This document shows, piece by piece, positions 18,310-27,757 of a stretch of DNA of 51,636 bases. The stretch spans positions 1 through 51,636 of the forward strand of contig NZ_WHJC01000002.1 of NCBI RefSeq assembly GCF_009295725.1. Reading direction: 5' to 3'. The translations under genes were made by a program, and so were the position numbers. The DNA comes from Clostridium tarantellae (GTDB lineage: Bacteria > Bacillota > Clostridia > Clostridiales > Clostridiaceae). The notes under the pieces are model-generated. The model was not told the origin of the DNA. It searched no databases and worked only from the letters and a program-made list of their open reading frames with translations. Within the stretch, counting starts at the first letter, position 1, and the number at the start of each line of letters is the position of its first letter.

Positions 18310-19050
18310 TCACTCCTTTATAAATTTTAGCATTTCTAAACTTTTAGGTTTTCTAAAATAATTAGAAGAAATAATAAAAGATGTTACTTTAAATAATTCT
18401 TCCTTTATTTCATTAGTTAATGTTAATCTATATACTTTATCTAGTGTTGTATTATTTAAAAATCTCAATGCATTATACGTAGCTTTATTAATATAAATAC
18501 CATGCTCTTTGCTACACTCATTACAAATTCCACCATAATGAAATAAACTTATATAATTTGAAACACTTAATTTTTTTTTACACATAACACAATTATTAAA
18601 GTTTATTTCATAACCAGTAGCTTTTAAAAGTTTTAATTCAAAAGACCTTACTAATAACTCGTAATCAATAGCATCAGTATCTAATAAATATAAGCACGCT
18701 ATAAACTGCCTATATAAATAATTATTTATTTCTCCATCTTCAACACAAATATCAATTAATTCACATAAATATGTGGAATAAGTAAGCTTCTCTAAATGGT
18801 TTAAAAGCCCTTGAAAAGAGCTTTTAATCCTACCTTCTGATAATGTATATAAATTTTTACCTTTAAAAACTAAATATTCACCATAACATAAAGGAAGAGC
18901 TAGAGAAAACAGTTTGCTTTTATTTTTTCTTGCTCCCTTTGCTATAAGTGTTATTTTTCCTAAATTCTCAGTAAATACCCATAATAACTTATCATTTTCT
19001 CTATAGTCCTGAGCTTTTATTATCACTCCACTAGTTTCTATAAGTGACAA
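18310..19050 (-). CDS. recO: DNA repair protein RecO
   Basis: A 246-residue RecO with an N-terminal OB-fold (TSGVIIKAQDYRENDKLLWV) and a C-terminal zinc site seen as CVMCKKKLS and CNECS (about residues 149-172). It helps RecR load RecA on gapped DNA. Start is TTG with GGGGGA 9 bases upstream. It lies 15 bases after era, the common Firmicute order era-recO. Confidence 0.92.
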   Translation of the reverse strand: MSLIETSGVIIKAQDYRENDKLLWVFTENLGKITLIAKGARKNKSKLFSLALPLCYGEYLVFKGKNLYTLSEGRIKSSFQGLLNHLEKLTYSTYLCELIDICVEDGEINNYLYRQFIACLYLLDTDAIDYELLVRSFELKLLKATGYEINFNNCVMCKKKLSVSNYISLFHYGGICNECSKEHGIYINKATYNALRFLNNTTLDKVYRLTLTNEIKEELFKVTSFIISSNYFRKPKSLEMLKFIKE

Positions 19051-19065
19051 AAGCTATTCCCCCTT

Positions 19066-19953
19066 TTATTTCTTTTTATAACCTAATTCTTTAAGAAATA
19101 AATTATTGTCTCTCCACTCTTTTCTCACTTTAACCCAAATTTTTATATTAACTTTAGCTCTTAAAAATCTTTCTAATTCATATCTTGCAGTTTCACCTAT
19201 TTTCTTTAATGTTTGACCATTTTTACCTATTATTATTCCCTTATGAGAATCTTTTTCACAAATCAAATCAACTTCAATATTATATTTTCCTTTATTGTCT
19301 TGTTTCATTTGAATTATATCAACTGCAATACCATGTGGCACTTCTTGGCTTAAATTTCTTAATGCTTTTTCTCTAACAATTTCTGATACAACAAATCTTT
19401 CTTGAACATCAGTAATCATATCATCTGGATAATACTTAGGACCTTCTGGTAAATAATTCACCATAAGTTCTAATAATTTATCTGTATTTTTCCCTTTCAT
19501 AGCTGAAATAGGAATTATTTCACTAAAATCAAATTCTTTTGAATAATTAGCTAAAGTTTCTGCTACTCTATTCGGAGTAGTTTCATCAATTTTATTTAAA
19601 ACAAAAAATACTGGAGCTTTTTGTTCTTTTAATTGTTCTAATATAAATTTATCACCTCTTCCAACTTCTACATCTGGAGTAGTTAAAAATAATACTAAAT
19701 CAACATCTTTGATAGAATCTTTAGCACTGTTAACCATATACTCTCCTAATTTATGTTGAGGTTTATGTATTCCTGGAGTATCAACAAATACTACTTGATA
19801 ATTATCTCCAGTTAATATTGTTTGAATATTATTTCTTGTTGTTTGTGGTTTATTAGAAACTATAGATAGTTTCTCACCCATAAGTAAATTAAGTAAAGTT
19901 GATTTTCCTACATTTGGTCTACCAACTATAGTTACAAATCCTGATTTAAACAT
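19066..19953 (-). CDS. era: GTPase Era
   Basis: The 295-residue protein has the G1 loop [13 protein letters not shown]3 [13 protein letters not shown] and G4 NKID, then a C-terminal KH domain ([15 protein letters not shown]) that binds 16S rRNA. It acts in 30S subunit maturation. Start ATG has AGGAGG 5 bases upstream. It follows cdd closely. Confidence 0.96.
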   Translation of the reverse strand: MFKSGFVTIVGRPNVGKSTLLNLLMGEKLSIVSNKPQTTRNNIQTILTGDNYQVVFVDTPGIHKPQHKLGEYMVNSAKDSIKDVDLVLFLTTPDVEVGRGDKFILEQLKEQKAPVFFVLNKIDETTPNRVAETLANYSKEFDFSEIIPISAMKGKNTDKLLELMVNYLPEGPKYYPDDMITDVQERFVVSEIVREKALRNLSQEVPHGIAVDIIQMKQDNKGKYNIEVDLICEKDSHKGIIIGKNGQTLKKIGETARYELERFLRAKVNIKIWVKVRKEWRDNNLFLKELGYKKK

Positions 19954-19961
19954 ATTTCCTC

Positions 19962-20360
19962 CTATTTATTCAAGTCTTTTTTAGTAAAAGAACCTGGTAA
20001 TATTTCATCTAATGTTGTTTCTATATAATCATTTTCATTTTTTACAATATATATTTTTATATCTCCACTTTCAGCAAATTCAGCAATTACTTGTCTGCAG
20101 ATACCACAAGGATATGTGTATCCATTAATATCTCCTATTAAAGCCATTTCTTTTATTATCTTATTTCCTTTGGAAACTCCATTAAAAATAGCAGTTCTTT
20201 CAGCACAATTAGTTGCTCCATAAGATGCATTCTCTATATTACATCCCGTATATATTTTTCCATCTTCAAATAATATAGCTGCTCCAACTTTAAAATTTGA
20301 ATATGGACAATATGCCTTTTCTCTTGCTTCTATTGCTAATTTTATTAATTCATTTTTCAC
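19962..20360 (-). CDS. cdd: cytidine deaminase
   Basis: The 132-residue protein has the zinc-site motifs CAERTAIF and [12 protein letters not shown] and the substrate loop NFKVGAAI, all of the homotetrameric Cdd class. It deaminates cytidine and deoxycytidine for pyrimidine salvage. Start is GTG with GGAAGG 9 bases upstream. It is placed between dgkA and era, as in Bacillus. Confidence 0.95.
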   Translation of the reverse strand: MKNELIKLAIEAREKAYCPYSNFKVGAAILFEDGKIYTGCNIENASYGATNCAERTAIFNGVSKGNKIIKEMALIGDINGYTYPCGICRQVIAEFAESGDIKIYIVKNENDYIETTLDEILPGSFTKKDLNK

Positions 20361-20444
20361 AACTTAACACCTTCCAATCAAATATTATTTGCATTCAATA
20401 ATTTTATATCTTATATCAATTATATCACTATTTTTAAATTATAT

Positions 20445-21143
20445 TTAACTAAATATTTTAAATATTAAAATTGTCATTAATGTTCCAAAAATGGCTCCAG
20501 CAATAACTTCCCATATGCTATGAACTTCTGAATCCACCCTACTTTGTGCTGTTATTAAAGCCATTAAATAACTTAATATTATAACTATATGAGAAGAATT
20601 AATTAAAGAAATTGCTGTAGCTAAAGAAAATGCTATTGCACTATGTCCTGATGGCATTCCACCCTTTAAAGGAGTGCCTTCTCCAAAATATGCTTTTAAT
20701 ATAATTGTCAATAAACATATTATAACTAATACTATAAATATTATATACGGATCTGTTTCTTTAATTTTATCCATAACTCTGTAAGTTATCTGTGTAAGTT
20801 TATCCCAAAATATTAGATATCCTACTAATATAGCATTTATAGCTGTTACAAGTACAGCTCCAGCAGCAGTATTTTTAGCAATTTTAGCTAAAGGATGATA
20901 GTAATTAGTAGTTAAATCTATAGCACTTTCTATAGCTGTATTAATTAGCTCTGCTGCAATGACCATAGTTATTGTTATTGCTAAAATTATAAATTCTAAT
21001 TTACTAATATCATATACGAAACAAGCTGTTAGAATACATAGTGCTACTACAAAATGTATTCTCATATTTCGCTGGGTTCTTAAAGTGTATATTAATCCTT
21101 GAATTGCATAATTAAAGCTATCAATTAACTTTCTAACTCTCAC
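20445..21143 (-). CDS. DgkA-type kinase fused to PAP2 phosphatase
   Basis: A 232-residue membrane protein of two parts. Residues about 1-118 match the Gram-positive DgkA/undecaprenol kinase (RTQRNMRIHF, AAELINTAIESAIDL). Residues about 125-232 match a PAP2 phosphatase (GGMPSGHSAIAFSLA and SRVDSEVHSIWEV). In the second motif Glu replaces the usual Asp after HxxW. One chain therefore carries a lipid kinase and a lipid phosphatase, probably acting on undecaprenol or its phosphates. Start GTG at 21143 suits AGAAGG better than the GTG 6 bases earlier. It lies just upstream of cdd and downstream of ybeY. Confidence 0.85.
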   Translation of the reverse strand: MRVRKLIDSFNYAIQGLIYTLRTQRNMRIHFVVALCILTACFVYDISKLEFIILAITITMVIAAELINTAIESAIDLTTNYYHPLAKIAKNTAAGAVLVTAINAILVGYLIFWDKLTQITYRVMDKIKETDPYIIFIVLVIICLLTIILKAYFGEGTPLKGGMPSGHSAIAFSLATAISLINSSHIVIILSYLMALITAQSRVDSEVHSIWEVIAGAIFGTLMTILIFKIFS

Positions 21144-21157
21144 ACTCACACCTTCTT

Positions 21158-21664
21158 TTAGTTATTTCTTGTTATGTTTAATCTAGTTAAAATCTCTTCC
21201 TCTCTTTTTCTCATAATTAATTTTTCTTCTTCTTTCATATGATCATAACCTAAAAGATGAAGCACAGAATGAGTTACTAAATAACAACTTTCTCTAATAA
21301 AAGAATGATTATATTCTTCACTTTGCTCCTTTGCTCTTTCTAATGATAAAACTATATCTCCTAGTACTAATTCATTTTCATCAAAATATGTTTCATTAAA
21401 AATATGATTTAAATAGACTTCTTTATAAACTTTACCTTGTGGATAATCAATCATAGGGAATGATAAAACATCTGTTGCTTTATCTATATTTCTACATTCT
21501 TTATTAATAGTCTTTATTTCTTCATTATCAACAAATACTAAAGATATTTGGCAAGCTTCTTTCACCTTTTCTTCAGCTAAAACAAACTCTATTACTTCTA
21601 TTAATTTATTTGAAAAGTTTTTATCTAAATTAAATTTATTTTGTCTATTGTTTAATAATATCAT
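21158..21664 (-). CDS. ybeY: endoribonuclease YbeY
   Basis: A 168-residue protein with the zinc-binding motif [13 protein letters not shown] near residues 134-146 and the conserved DVLSFPM block. YbeY is a metallo-RNase involved in rRNA maturation and ribosome quality control. It starts 3 bases after the pgpH stop and precedes the DgkA-PAP2 gene, the standard Firmicute order. Confidence 0.93.
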   Translation of the reverse strand: MILLNNRQNKFNLDKNFSNKLIEVIEFVLAEEKVKEACQISLVFVDNEEIKTINKECRNIDKATDVLSFPMIDYPQGKVYKEVYLNHIFNETYFDENELVLGDIVLSLERAKEQSEEYNHSFIRESCYLVTHSVLHLLGYDHMKEEEKLIMRKREEEILTRLNITRNN

Positions 21665-21667
21665 TAA

Positions 21668-23731
21668 CTATTTATTCTCCTTTTTTATATTTTCTGTTGG
21701 ATACTCTATTCTTTCATGATATATTCCATGTAAAGCTTTTAAAAAACATTTCTTTATTTTATCAATATCCTTTAATGTTAATTCACAATTATCTAATTGA
21801 CCTGAATTAAGTTTATCTTTAATTATATTATTTACCATTTCATTTATCTTTTCCTTAGAAGGATCATTTATAGATCTAACAGCTGCCTCAACTGAATCTG
21901 CAAGCATTAACACACCCTGTTCCTTACTTTCTGGTTTAGGTCCACTATATTTAAAATCTTCCTCTTTAACATCCTCTGGATTTTTAGCATTATTTTTAAC
22001 TGTTAAATAAAAATATTTAACTAAAGTATCTCCATGATGACTAGCTATAAAATCACTTATAACTTTTGGCACATTATATTCCTTAGCAAGTTCTAACCCA
22101 TCCTTTACATGAGAAATAATTATATGTGCGCTTAATTTAGGATTTATTTTATCATGTGGATTTTCTTTGCCAATTTGATTTTCTCTAAAAAAATAAGGTC
22201 TTTTAGTTTTCCCTACATCATGATAAAAAGCTCCTATTCTGGCTAATAAAGGATTTCCTCCTATTTCTTCTGTAGCTAATTCTGCCAAATTTGCTACAAG
22301 TACACTGTGATGATATGTTCCTGGTGCCTCCATTAATAATTTTTTTAATAATGGATGATTAGGGTTAGATAATTCTAATAATTTTACTGTAGTTACTACA
22401 TCAAAAGTTGATTCAAAAAATGGTAAAACACCTATAGCTAATACACCACCTAATATAGCTCCTCCAGCAACAAACAAACTATCAACTAAAACCTCTACAA
22501 AATTATTAGTGGATAATGTAGATATTCCTAAGCATAATATTGAACTTATTGCTGCTACTCCTATAGACAAATATAATATATCATTTCTCTGTTGCATTTT
22601 TTTTAAAGATGTTGCACTTAATATTATACTAACAAGAGAAACAGCTATTATATTAGGATTAAATCCAACTACTCCAGCTATTAATATTAAATTTAAAATA
22701 CTAAAAATTAAAGAAAGCTTATAATTTAATAATAAAGTTAATAATATAGGTGAACATATTACTGGTATTAAAAAAAATGATATTGAACTAAATACTCTAG
22801 ATAATATTATAGCCATAATATTAACTAAACTTATCATAATAAGTTTTGGAAAATCATAATAAACACGCTTATAATTTTTATATAAATACCAATATTGTAA
22901 ATAAAGAACTAAAAAAACTACTACGGCTAAAGATACATAAATGTACAAATTAAATTTAGATTCATTTAATAAGCCTAAAGAATTTAATAATTGCAACTGA
23001 TGAGCTGTAACTGGCTCTCCTTCTTTTACAATTATTTGATTTTTCTTTATTACTATAGGTGAAATATTTTTTAATGTTTCTTTAACTAGTTCATCTGTTT
23101 TTTCTTTATCATAAAAAAAGTTTGACTTTATTAAAATAAAACTTATTTTATTCAATATTTCTTTAACATTATTGTTAATAGAACTATTATATATTACATC
23201 TAAAGCAATACGTCTTGCCTTTTCTAGCTCTTGTTCCTTTTGTTCTTCTATTGGATTTTCATAAGCCTTTGTAATTGCATCATTTAATATTTGTTCTGTT
23301 TTAGTAATTTCATCTTTATTTAAAGATAATAATACACCTAACTCATTATCTGTTAACTTAAAACTATTTTCATTTATCAATAATTTTATTTTATCCTCTA
23401 AAGGAATTTCTTTTCCGTTAATTTCTAATAATTTATTAAAAAATATTTTTATAGAGTCTAAACTTTGTTTCTCTACATCTGTTTTTAAAGAATATTGTTT
23501 ATCGACTTTATCTATAGCTTCTTTTTTTCTTGCTTCAGTAGCTGATTCATCTATTATTTCTCTTTGGGCTTTAATATCTATTTTAGGAATATCTCCAACA
23601 CTTAAATCATACTTTTTAGTGACTAATGCTGTAGCTAATGTAGTATATATAATAATAAAGGTTATAATATACAATATAATAGTTCTATAATCAGCTATCA
23701 TTCCAGATACTGTTTTAAGTATTTTTCTCAT
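21668..23731 (-). CDS. pgpH: 7TM-HD cyclic-di-AMP phosphodiesterase PgpH-like
   Basis: A 687-residue protein with an N-terminal membrane anchor (about residues 15-35), a large extracellular 7TMR-HDED domain, a seven-helix membrane bundle (about 270-450) and a cytoplasmic HD domain. The HD residues are in GTYHHSVLVANLAELATEE and GAFYHDVGKTKRP. Members hydrolyse c-di-AMP and so affect osmotic and cell-wall physiology. It follows yqfD with a 49-base gap; phoH, often found between them, is absent. Confidence 0.92.
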   Translation of the reverse strand: MRKILKTVSGMIADYRTIILYIITFIIIYTTLATALVTKKYDLSVGDIPKIDIKAQREIIDESATEARKKEAIDKVDKQYSLKTDVEKQSLDSIKIFFNKLLEINGKEIPLEDKIKLLINENSFKLTDNELGVLLSLNKDEITKTEQILNDAITKAYENPIEEQKEQELEKARRIALDVIYNSSINNNVKEILNKISFILIKSNFFYDKEKTDELVKETLKNISPIVIKKNQIIVKEGEPVTAHQLQLLNSLGLLNESKFNLYIYVSLAVVVFLVLYLQYWYLYKNYKRVYYDFPKLIMISLVNIMAIILSRVFSSISFFLIPVICSPILLTLLLNYKLSLIFSILNLILIAGVVGFNPNIIAVSLVSIILSATSLKKMQQRNDILYLSIGVAAISSILCLGISTLSTNNFVEVLVDSLFVAGGAILGGVLAIGVLPFFESTFDVVTTVKLLELSNPNHPLLKKLLMEAPGTYHHSVLVANLAELATEEIGGNPLLARIGAFYHDVGKTKRPYFFRENQIGKENPHDKINPKLSAHIIISHVKDGLELAKEYNVPKVISDFIASHHGDTLVKYFYLTVKNNAKNPEDVKEEDFKYSGPKPESKEQGVLMLADSVEAAVRSINDPSKEKINEMVNNIIKDKLNSGQLDNCELTLKDIDKIKKCFLKALHGIYHERIEYPTENIKKENK

Positions 23732-23780
23732 AATTCACTCTCACTTTCTCTTCTTATTGTATAACTATATTTAAATTTTA

Positions 23781-24911
23781 TTAGTAATTTATTGCAATAT
23801 CTTGCTCTATAACAAACATTACCTTAAGCCTTATTTTACCGTCACCTAAATTTTCAGTAGAAATTATTTTATCTACAACCCGTGCTTGTTTAGTAACTTC
23901 TTTTAAAACTTCTTCATTTAATAATTCTACAGTTTTATTTATAATTTCATCTTTGCTATTTTTTAATTCTTTATTTGTTTTTTCATAATAAATATTTTTA
24001 TGAATAAACTTATTGCTTCTCTCTATTTTATCATAACTCTCAAATACTTTAGTAGGCTTTTTTAGATAAATTTTCTTCCCACAAATTTCAATATATATTT
24101 CTTCCTCTATATTTCCAGTACGCTCTTCTACATTGCCTTCTACTTGAATATCTAAAGTTTTTTCATAAAATGTATTAGCTATCACCTTGCCTATTGCCTT
24201 TGTTTCATATTCCAATCCTTCTTTACCTTGATGTGGCTCAATTAAAACATCTCCTCTTTTAATCATATCTCCTGGTTTAACAATTGCAGTTCCAGCGGTA
24301 GTATATATTCTCTTTACTTCCCCATCCATAGATGCTAATACATTCTTAACAGTTTCATTATTTTGTCTCATAGGAGGTGTTATTTTTTCTTCTATTTTAA
24401 TTTTTAGTGTAGATCCTTCTATTCTAGCATTAACCCACATTATATTGCCATTACTATCTTCAAGCTTTTTCTCTAACTCATATACATTCAACTTATTTTT
24501 ATTTATTCCAGGCTTAACACCCATATTTTTTAGTTCTTCTCTTACTTCAAATGGGGCTAAGTATCTTTTTGTATCTATATCTATTCTCCAAACAAACGTG
24601 GATAAATACCCTAAAATTATTATAAATAATACTATGCCTATTAATATTCCTATTTTTGTTTTTAATCCCTTAACAAAAAATATCATACCTTTTTTTGAAA
24701 CTATATTTATTTTTCCATTTAATCTTTTTACAACATCTTTAACCTCTTTATAGTTTATATAATCTATAGTCATTATAAGGGTGGATACATCTTTTTTCTT
24801 TACATTATGTATCTTTATCCCTCTATTCCATAAAGCATTAAGTAATTGTTCTCTATTAAAAACTATAACTTGCACTTCAACAATACCAGATTTTAAAAAA
24901 TTAAAGTTCAT
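23781..24911 (-). CDS. yqfD: sporulation protein YqfD
   Basis: A 376-residue single-pass membrane protein: a short cytoplasmic beta domain, a membrane helix (about residues 86-108) and an extracytoplasmic region with LAPFEVREELKNMGV and MDGEVKRIYTTAGTAIVKPG. YqfD is needed for efficient engulfment-stage sporulation. The start codon directly follows the yqfC stop, so the two are coupled. Confidence 0.9.
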   Translation of the reverse strand: MNFNFLKSGIVEVQVIVFNREQLLNALWNRGIKIHNVKKKDVSTLIMTIDYINYKEVKDVVKRLNGKINIVSKKGMIFFVKGLKTKIGILIGIVLFIIILGYLSTFVWRIDIDTKRYLAPFEVREELKNMGVKPGINKNKLNVYELEKKLEDSNGNIMWVNARIEGSTLKIKIEEKITPPMRQNNETVKNVLASMDGEVKRIYTTAGTAIVKPGDMIKRGDVLIEPHQGKEGLEYETKAIGKVIANTFYEKTLDIQVEGNVEERTGNIEEEIYIEICGKKIYLKKPTKVFESYDKIERSNKFIHKNIYYEKTNKELKNSKDEIINKTVELLNEEVLKEVTKQARVVDKIISTENLGDGKIRLKVMFVIEQDIAINY

Positions 24912-25196
24912 CTATAGATCCTCCCCATAACTAAGACCTTTAAATTTTCCTCCAACTGTTATTGTATTTCCTCCAATAAAAATAATTTCTAAATTTTCAC
25001 CCTTAATATTTAAAACTCCTAATTTTGTATTAATTTTCATAAACTCATCTTCAAAAGATAAAATGCCTTTATGATTTTCAATAATTACTTCACACTGACC
25101 AACTACTGTTACACTAGGAATTCCAGCTACTATTTCCTTAGGAAAATCCATACCTTCTGCTACTGTCAACTTTAAATTGTTCAATTTCTGCTCCAT
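24912..25196 (-). CDS. yqfC: sporulation protein YqfC
   Basis: A 94-residue YabP/YqfC-family protein. It has the beta-rich pattern VVGQCEVIIENHKGILSF and FIGGNTITVGGKFKGLSYG typical of the family. It is paired with yqfD as in other spore formers. Its ribosome site GGGAGTGAGG lies upstream of the ATG. Confidence 0.88.
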   Translation of the reverse strand: MEQKLNNLKLTVAEGMDFPKEIVAGIPSVTVVGQCEVIIENHKGILSFEDEFMKINTKLGVLNIKGENLEIIFIGGNTITVGGKFKGLSYGEDL

Positions 25197-25300
25197 AATA
25201 CCTCACTCCCATAAAAATATTTTTCATTGTAATCTATGAAAAATTAAGGTGTTTTATTCTAATTTTATTAATTGTTGTAATTTATAAAAAATTCTTAAAT

Positions 25301-25330
25301 AAAAAAAGAGTTCGCAAATACGAACTCTTT
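25301..25330 (-). terminator. terminator after rpsU/yqeY remnant
   Basis: Arms 25305-25314 and 25321-25330 form a 10-bp perfect stem. On the minus strand a run of seven U follows (25307-25301). It separates rpsU and the decayed yqeY from yqfC. Confidence 0.88.
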
Positions 25331-25335
25331 GTTTA

Positions 25336-25690
25336 TTTAAAAACTTTTTAACTATTTGATTCATAAGTCTTACTTTAAATAAAACTTTTAATGCCACTTA
25401 GTTCCCACTTCTACAGCTGTTTGGTTTATAAATTTTCTAATTTTATCTTCACTTAACTGCTGAGGAAGGTAATTTCAACAGGATTTATTTTAAATCTGTT
25501 TATTTCCCTTTTGGAACTCAAGCATAGTTATTGGCTTTGCTTGATTTCTTTGCTAAGATTTATATAACCTATTCATCCTCAAGCTTAACACTATCAGTTT
25601 TTAAAACTAAAAGTATTGCAGACTAGGTATTACTTAATAAGTTCACCTATAGCCCCTTGAAGTATTTCTTTAATCCAGGGTATTAAACAT
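25336..25690 (-). pseudogene. yqeY: decayed yqeY (GatB/YqeY-domain) pseudogene
   Basis: Between rpsU and the terminator the minus strand encodes broken pieces of YqeY in the right order. They include LKEILQGAIGELIK, a segment LEDE-stop-VI-stop-IL, KEIKQ in another frame, LEFQKGNKQI-stop-NKS, the well-kept block YLPQQLSEDKIRKFINQ, TAVEVGTK, and a C-terminal MNQIVKKFLNK. Several in-frame stops, at least one frameshift and a shortened region before the last block rule out a working protein. A start-like ATG (25690-25688) with AGAAGG upstream remains. rpsU-yqeY-yqfC is the usual Firmicute order, so the gene decayed in place. Confidence 0.82.
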
Positions 25691-25722
25691 AATACCTTCT
25701 TTCAAAAGAAATTCAATTTAAA

Positions 25723-25899
25723 CTACTTGAATTTTCTCTTTCTAGCAGCTTCTGACTTTTTCTTTCTCTTTACGCTTGGCTTTTCATAGTGTTCTCTTTT
25801 TCTTACTTCTGAAAGAACTCCAGCTCTAGCGCATTGTCTCTTAAATCTTCTTAATGCTTGCTCTAATGATTCATTTTCTCTTACTCTGATTTCTGACAT
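25723..25899 (-). CDS. rpsU: 30S ribosomal protein bS21
   Basis: The 58-residue protein starts [19 protein letters not shown] and ends in a basic tail [15 protein letters not shown], a full bS21. It binds the 30S subunit near the anti-Shine-Dalgarno region. A double ribosome site GGAGGGAGGG precedes the ATG. It is too short for usual ORF cut-offs. It has its own strong promoter and is read toward the yqeY remnant. Confidence 0.96.
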   Translation of the reverse strand: MSEIRVRENESLEQALRRFKRQCARAGVLSEVRKREHYEKPSVKRKKKSEAARKRKFK

Positions 25900-25972
25900 T
25901 CTTTATCCCTCCCTCCGCTAGCGTAAATTATTAATGTAATTCACAGCTGTGGGCCTAAATAACACACGCTAT

Positions 25973-26002
25973 ATTATACAATAATGTATTTGATACTGTC
26001 AA
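25973..26002 (-). promoter_or_regulatory. rpsU promoter
   Basis: On the minus strand a perfect TTGACA (26002-25997) and a perfect TATAAT (25978-25973) are 18 bases apart, leaving a leader of about 65 bases that holds the palindrome CACAGCTGTG (25942-25951). Confidence 0.88.
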
Positions 26003-26028
26003 GAAGTTAACATTAATATTTTTTATAT

Positions 26029-26373
26029 TTAGCCTGGTGGCCATTGTAGATTTCTTCCACCTAATACATGAAAATGAATATGACCTACTGTTTGACCTCC
26101 GTCTTGCCCACAATTAGTAACTACCCTATATCCACTTTCTTGAATATTTAATTCCTTTACTATTTTATTAATAGCAACAAAAATATGTGCTATAATTTTA
26201 CTATTATTTTCATCAATCATGTTTACACTTTCAATATGTTCTTTTGGAATTACAAGTACATGGACTGGAGCTTCTGGATTTATATCATGAAAAGCTATAA
26301 CTTTATCATCTTCATAAACCTTTTTGCTTGGAATTTGCCCTTTTCCTATTTTACAGAAAATACACTCTGACAT
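26029..26373 (-). CDS. HIT-family nucleotide-binding hydrolase (HinT-like)
   Basis: A 114-residue HIT protein with the N-terminal zinc-type CIFCKI, DINPEAPVHVLVIPKEHI and the active-site histidine triad GHIHFHVLGGRNL. HinT proteins cleave purine nucleotide phosphoramidates. ATG at 26373 is chosen because GGGAGGT is 7 bases upstream; the earlier GTG at 26382 overlaps it. It lies between mtaB and rpsU. Confidence 0.93.
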   Translation of the reverse strand: MSECIFCKIGKGQIPSKKVYEDDKVIAFHDINPEAPVHVLVIPKEHIESVNMIDENNSKIIAHIFVAINKIVKELNIQESGYRVVTNCGQDGGQTVGHIHFHVLGGRNLQWPPG

Positions 26374-26452
26374 AAAATTCACCTCCCATTCTCTTATATT
26401 ATATATTATTTAAATTATAATAATAAGAGAACTTTTTATATTAATTTAAGTT

Positions 26453-27757
26453 TTATATAACTATTTCACCTTCTGCCATGTCTCCACTAAATGAATAAAT
26501 CTTAACCTTTAATATTTTTCCTGAGATATTACAATTTGAATTTGCTTCTACTCTTATGTAATTTGAAGTATATCCACCATAAACACCTGGTTTCTTAGCT
26601 ACTTCTTCTTCAAATAAAACTTCCATTGTTTTTCCTAAATAAGCTTTAGAAAACTTTTCTTCATTATCAGTATTTAATTCTATAAGCTTTTTACTTCTTT
26701 GTTCTTTAATATTACCATCTACTTGATTTTCCATATTTGCTGCTCTAGTACCTGTTCTAGGACTAAATTTAAATATATGCATTTTTGTTAATTTGATTCT
26801 TTCTAAAAATTCATATGTTTTATTAAATTCTTCTTCTGATTCTCCTGGAAATCCAACAATTACATCTGTAGTTATTGAAACATTTTCTATATTTTCTCTT
26901 AAAAGATTTACTATATCTTCATAATCTTTAGCTGTATACCTTCTGTTCATTCTCTTTAATGTCTCATTACAACCACTTTGAAGAGAAAGATGAAAATGAG
27001 GACATAACTTTTTAAGAGCTAACATTCTTTCAACTATCCCCTCTGTAAAGAACGTTGGGTCTATAGAACCTATTCTAACTCTTTCAATACCATCAATTTT
27101 CTCTATTTCTTCTAATAAATCTATTAATGTAACTTTTTTATCTAATTCAACACCATAAGAAGCAGTATGAATACCTGATAATATTATTTCTTTAAACCCA
27201 TGTTGTGCTAAACTTCTAATTTCATTTAAAACCTTATCTGGGTCTTTTGAACATACTGAACCTCTTGTATAAGGAATTAAACAATATGCACAAAATCTAT
27301 TGCATCCATCTTGAATTTTTAAGAAAGCTCTTGTCTTATCATTATAATTTTCTATATTTAAGTCTTCAAAAACTTTATTTTTTAATACAGCAGCAACTTT
27401 TATTTGTTGTTTTTTTTCATCTCTAGCTTTATTTACATAATAAACTATTTCTCCCTTATTTCTACTTCCTAAAACAACATTAACTCCCTCAATAGCCCCT
27501 ACTTCTTTAGGTGCTATTTGTGCATAACAACCAACAGCAGCAATTATAGCATCTGGATTTAATCTTCTAGCTCTCCCTATTATTTGTCTAGATTTTTTAT
27601 CTCCCATGTTAGTAACACTACATGTATTAATTACATAAACATCCGCAACTTCATTAAAATCTACTACTCCATATCCTTCTCTAGTGAATTTCTCCATCAT
27701 TGCTTCTGATTCATATGTATTAACTCTACAACCTAATGTGGCAAATGCAACCTTCAT
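26453..27757 (-). CDS. mtaB: tRNA t6A37 methylthiotransferase MtaB
   Basis: A 434-residue methylthiotransferase with an N-terminal UPF0004 domain carrying cluster cysteines (LGCRVNTYES, NTCSVTNMGDKKSR, GCYAQIAP). The radical SAM motif is CNRFCAYCLIPYTRG, followed by a C-terminal TRAM domain. It converts t6A to ms2t6A at tRNA position 37. Its ATG overlaps the rsmE stop (TAATG), with AGGAGGG inside rsmE. Confidence 0.94.
   Translation of the reverse strand: MKVAFATLGCRVNTYESEAMMEKFTREGYGVVDFNEVADVYVINTCSVTNMGDKKSRQIIGRARRLNPDAIIAAVGCYAQIAPKEVGAIEGVNVVLGSRNKGEIVYYVNKARDEKKQQIKVAAVLKNKVFEDLNIENYNDKTRAFLKIQDGCNRFCAYCLIPYTRGSVCSKDPDKVLNEIRSLAQHGFKEIILSGIHTASYGVELDKKVTLIDLLEEIEKIDGIERVRIGSIDPTFFTEGIVERMLALKKLCPHFHLSLQSGCNETLKRMNRRYTAKDYEDIVNLLRENIENVSITTDVIVGFPGESEEEFNKTYEFLERIKLTKMHIFKFSPRTGTRAANMENQVDGNIKEQRSKKLIELNTDNEEKFSKAYLGKTMEVLFEEEVAKKPGVYGGYTSNYIRVEANSNCNISGKILKVKIYSFSGDMAEGEIVI

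Noticed and set aside
25340-25722. Novel structured non-coding RNA after rpsU
   Set aside because: The minus strand carries ordered YqeY fragments in several frames, so a pseudogene explains it better.
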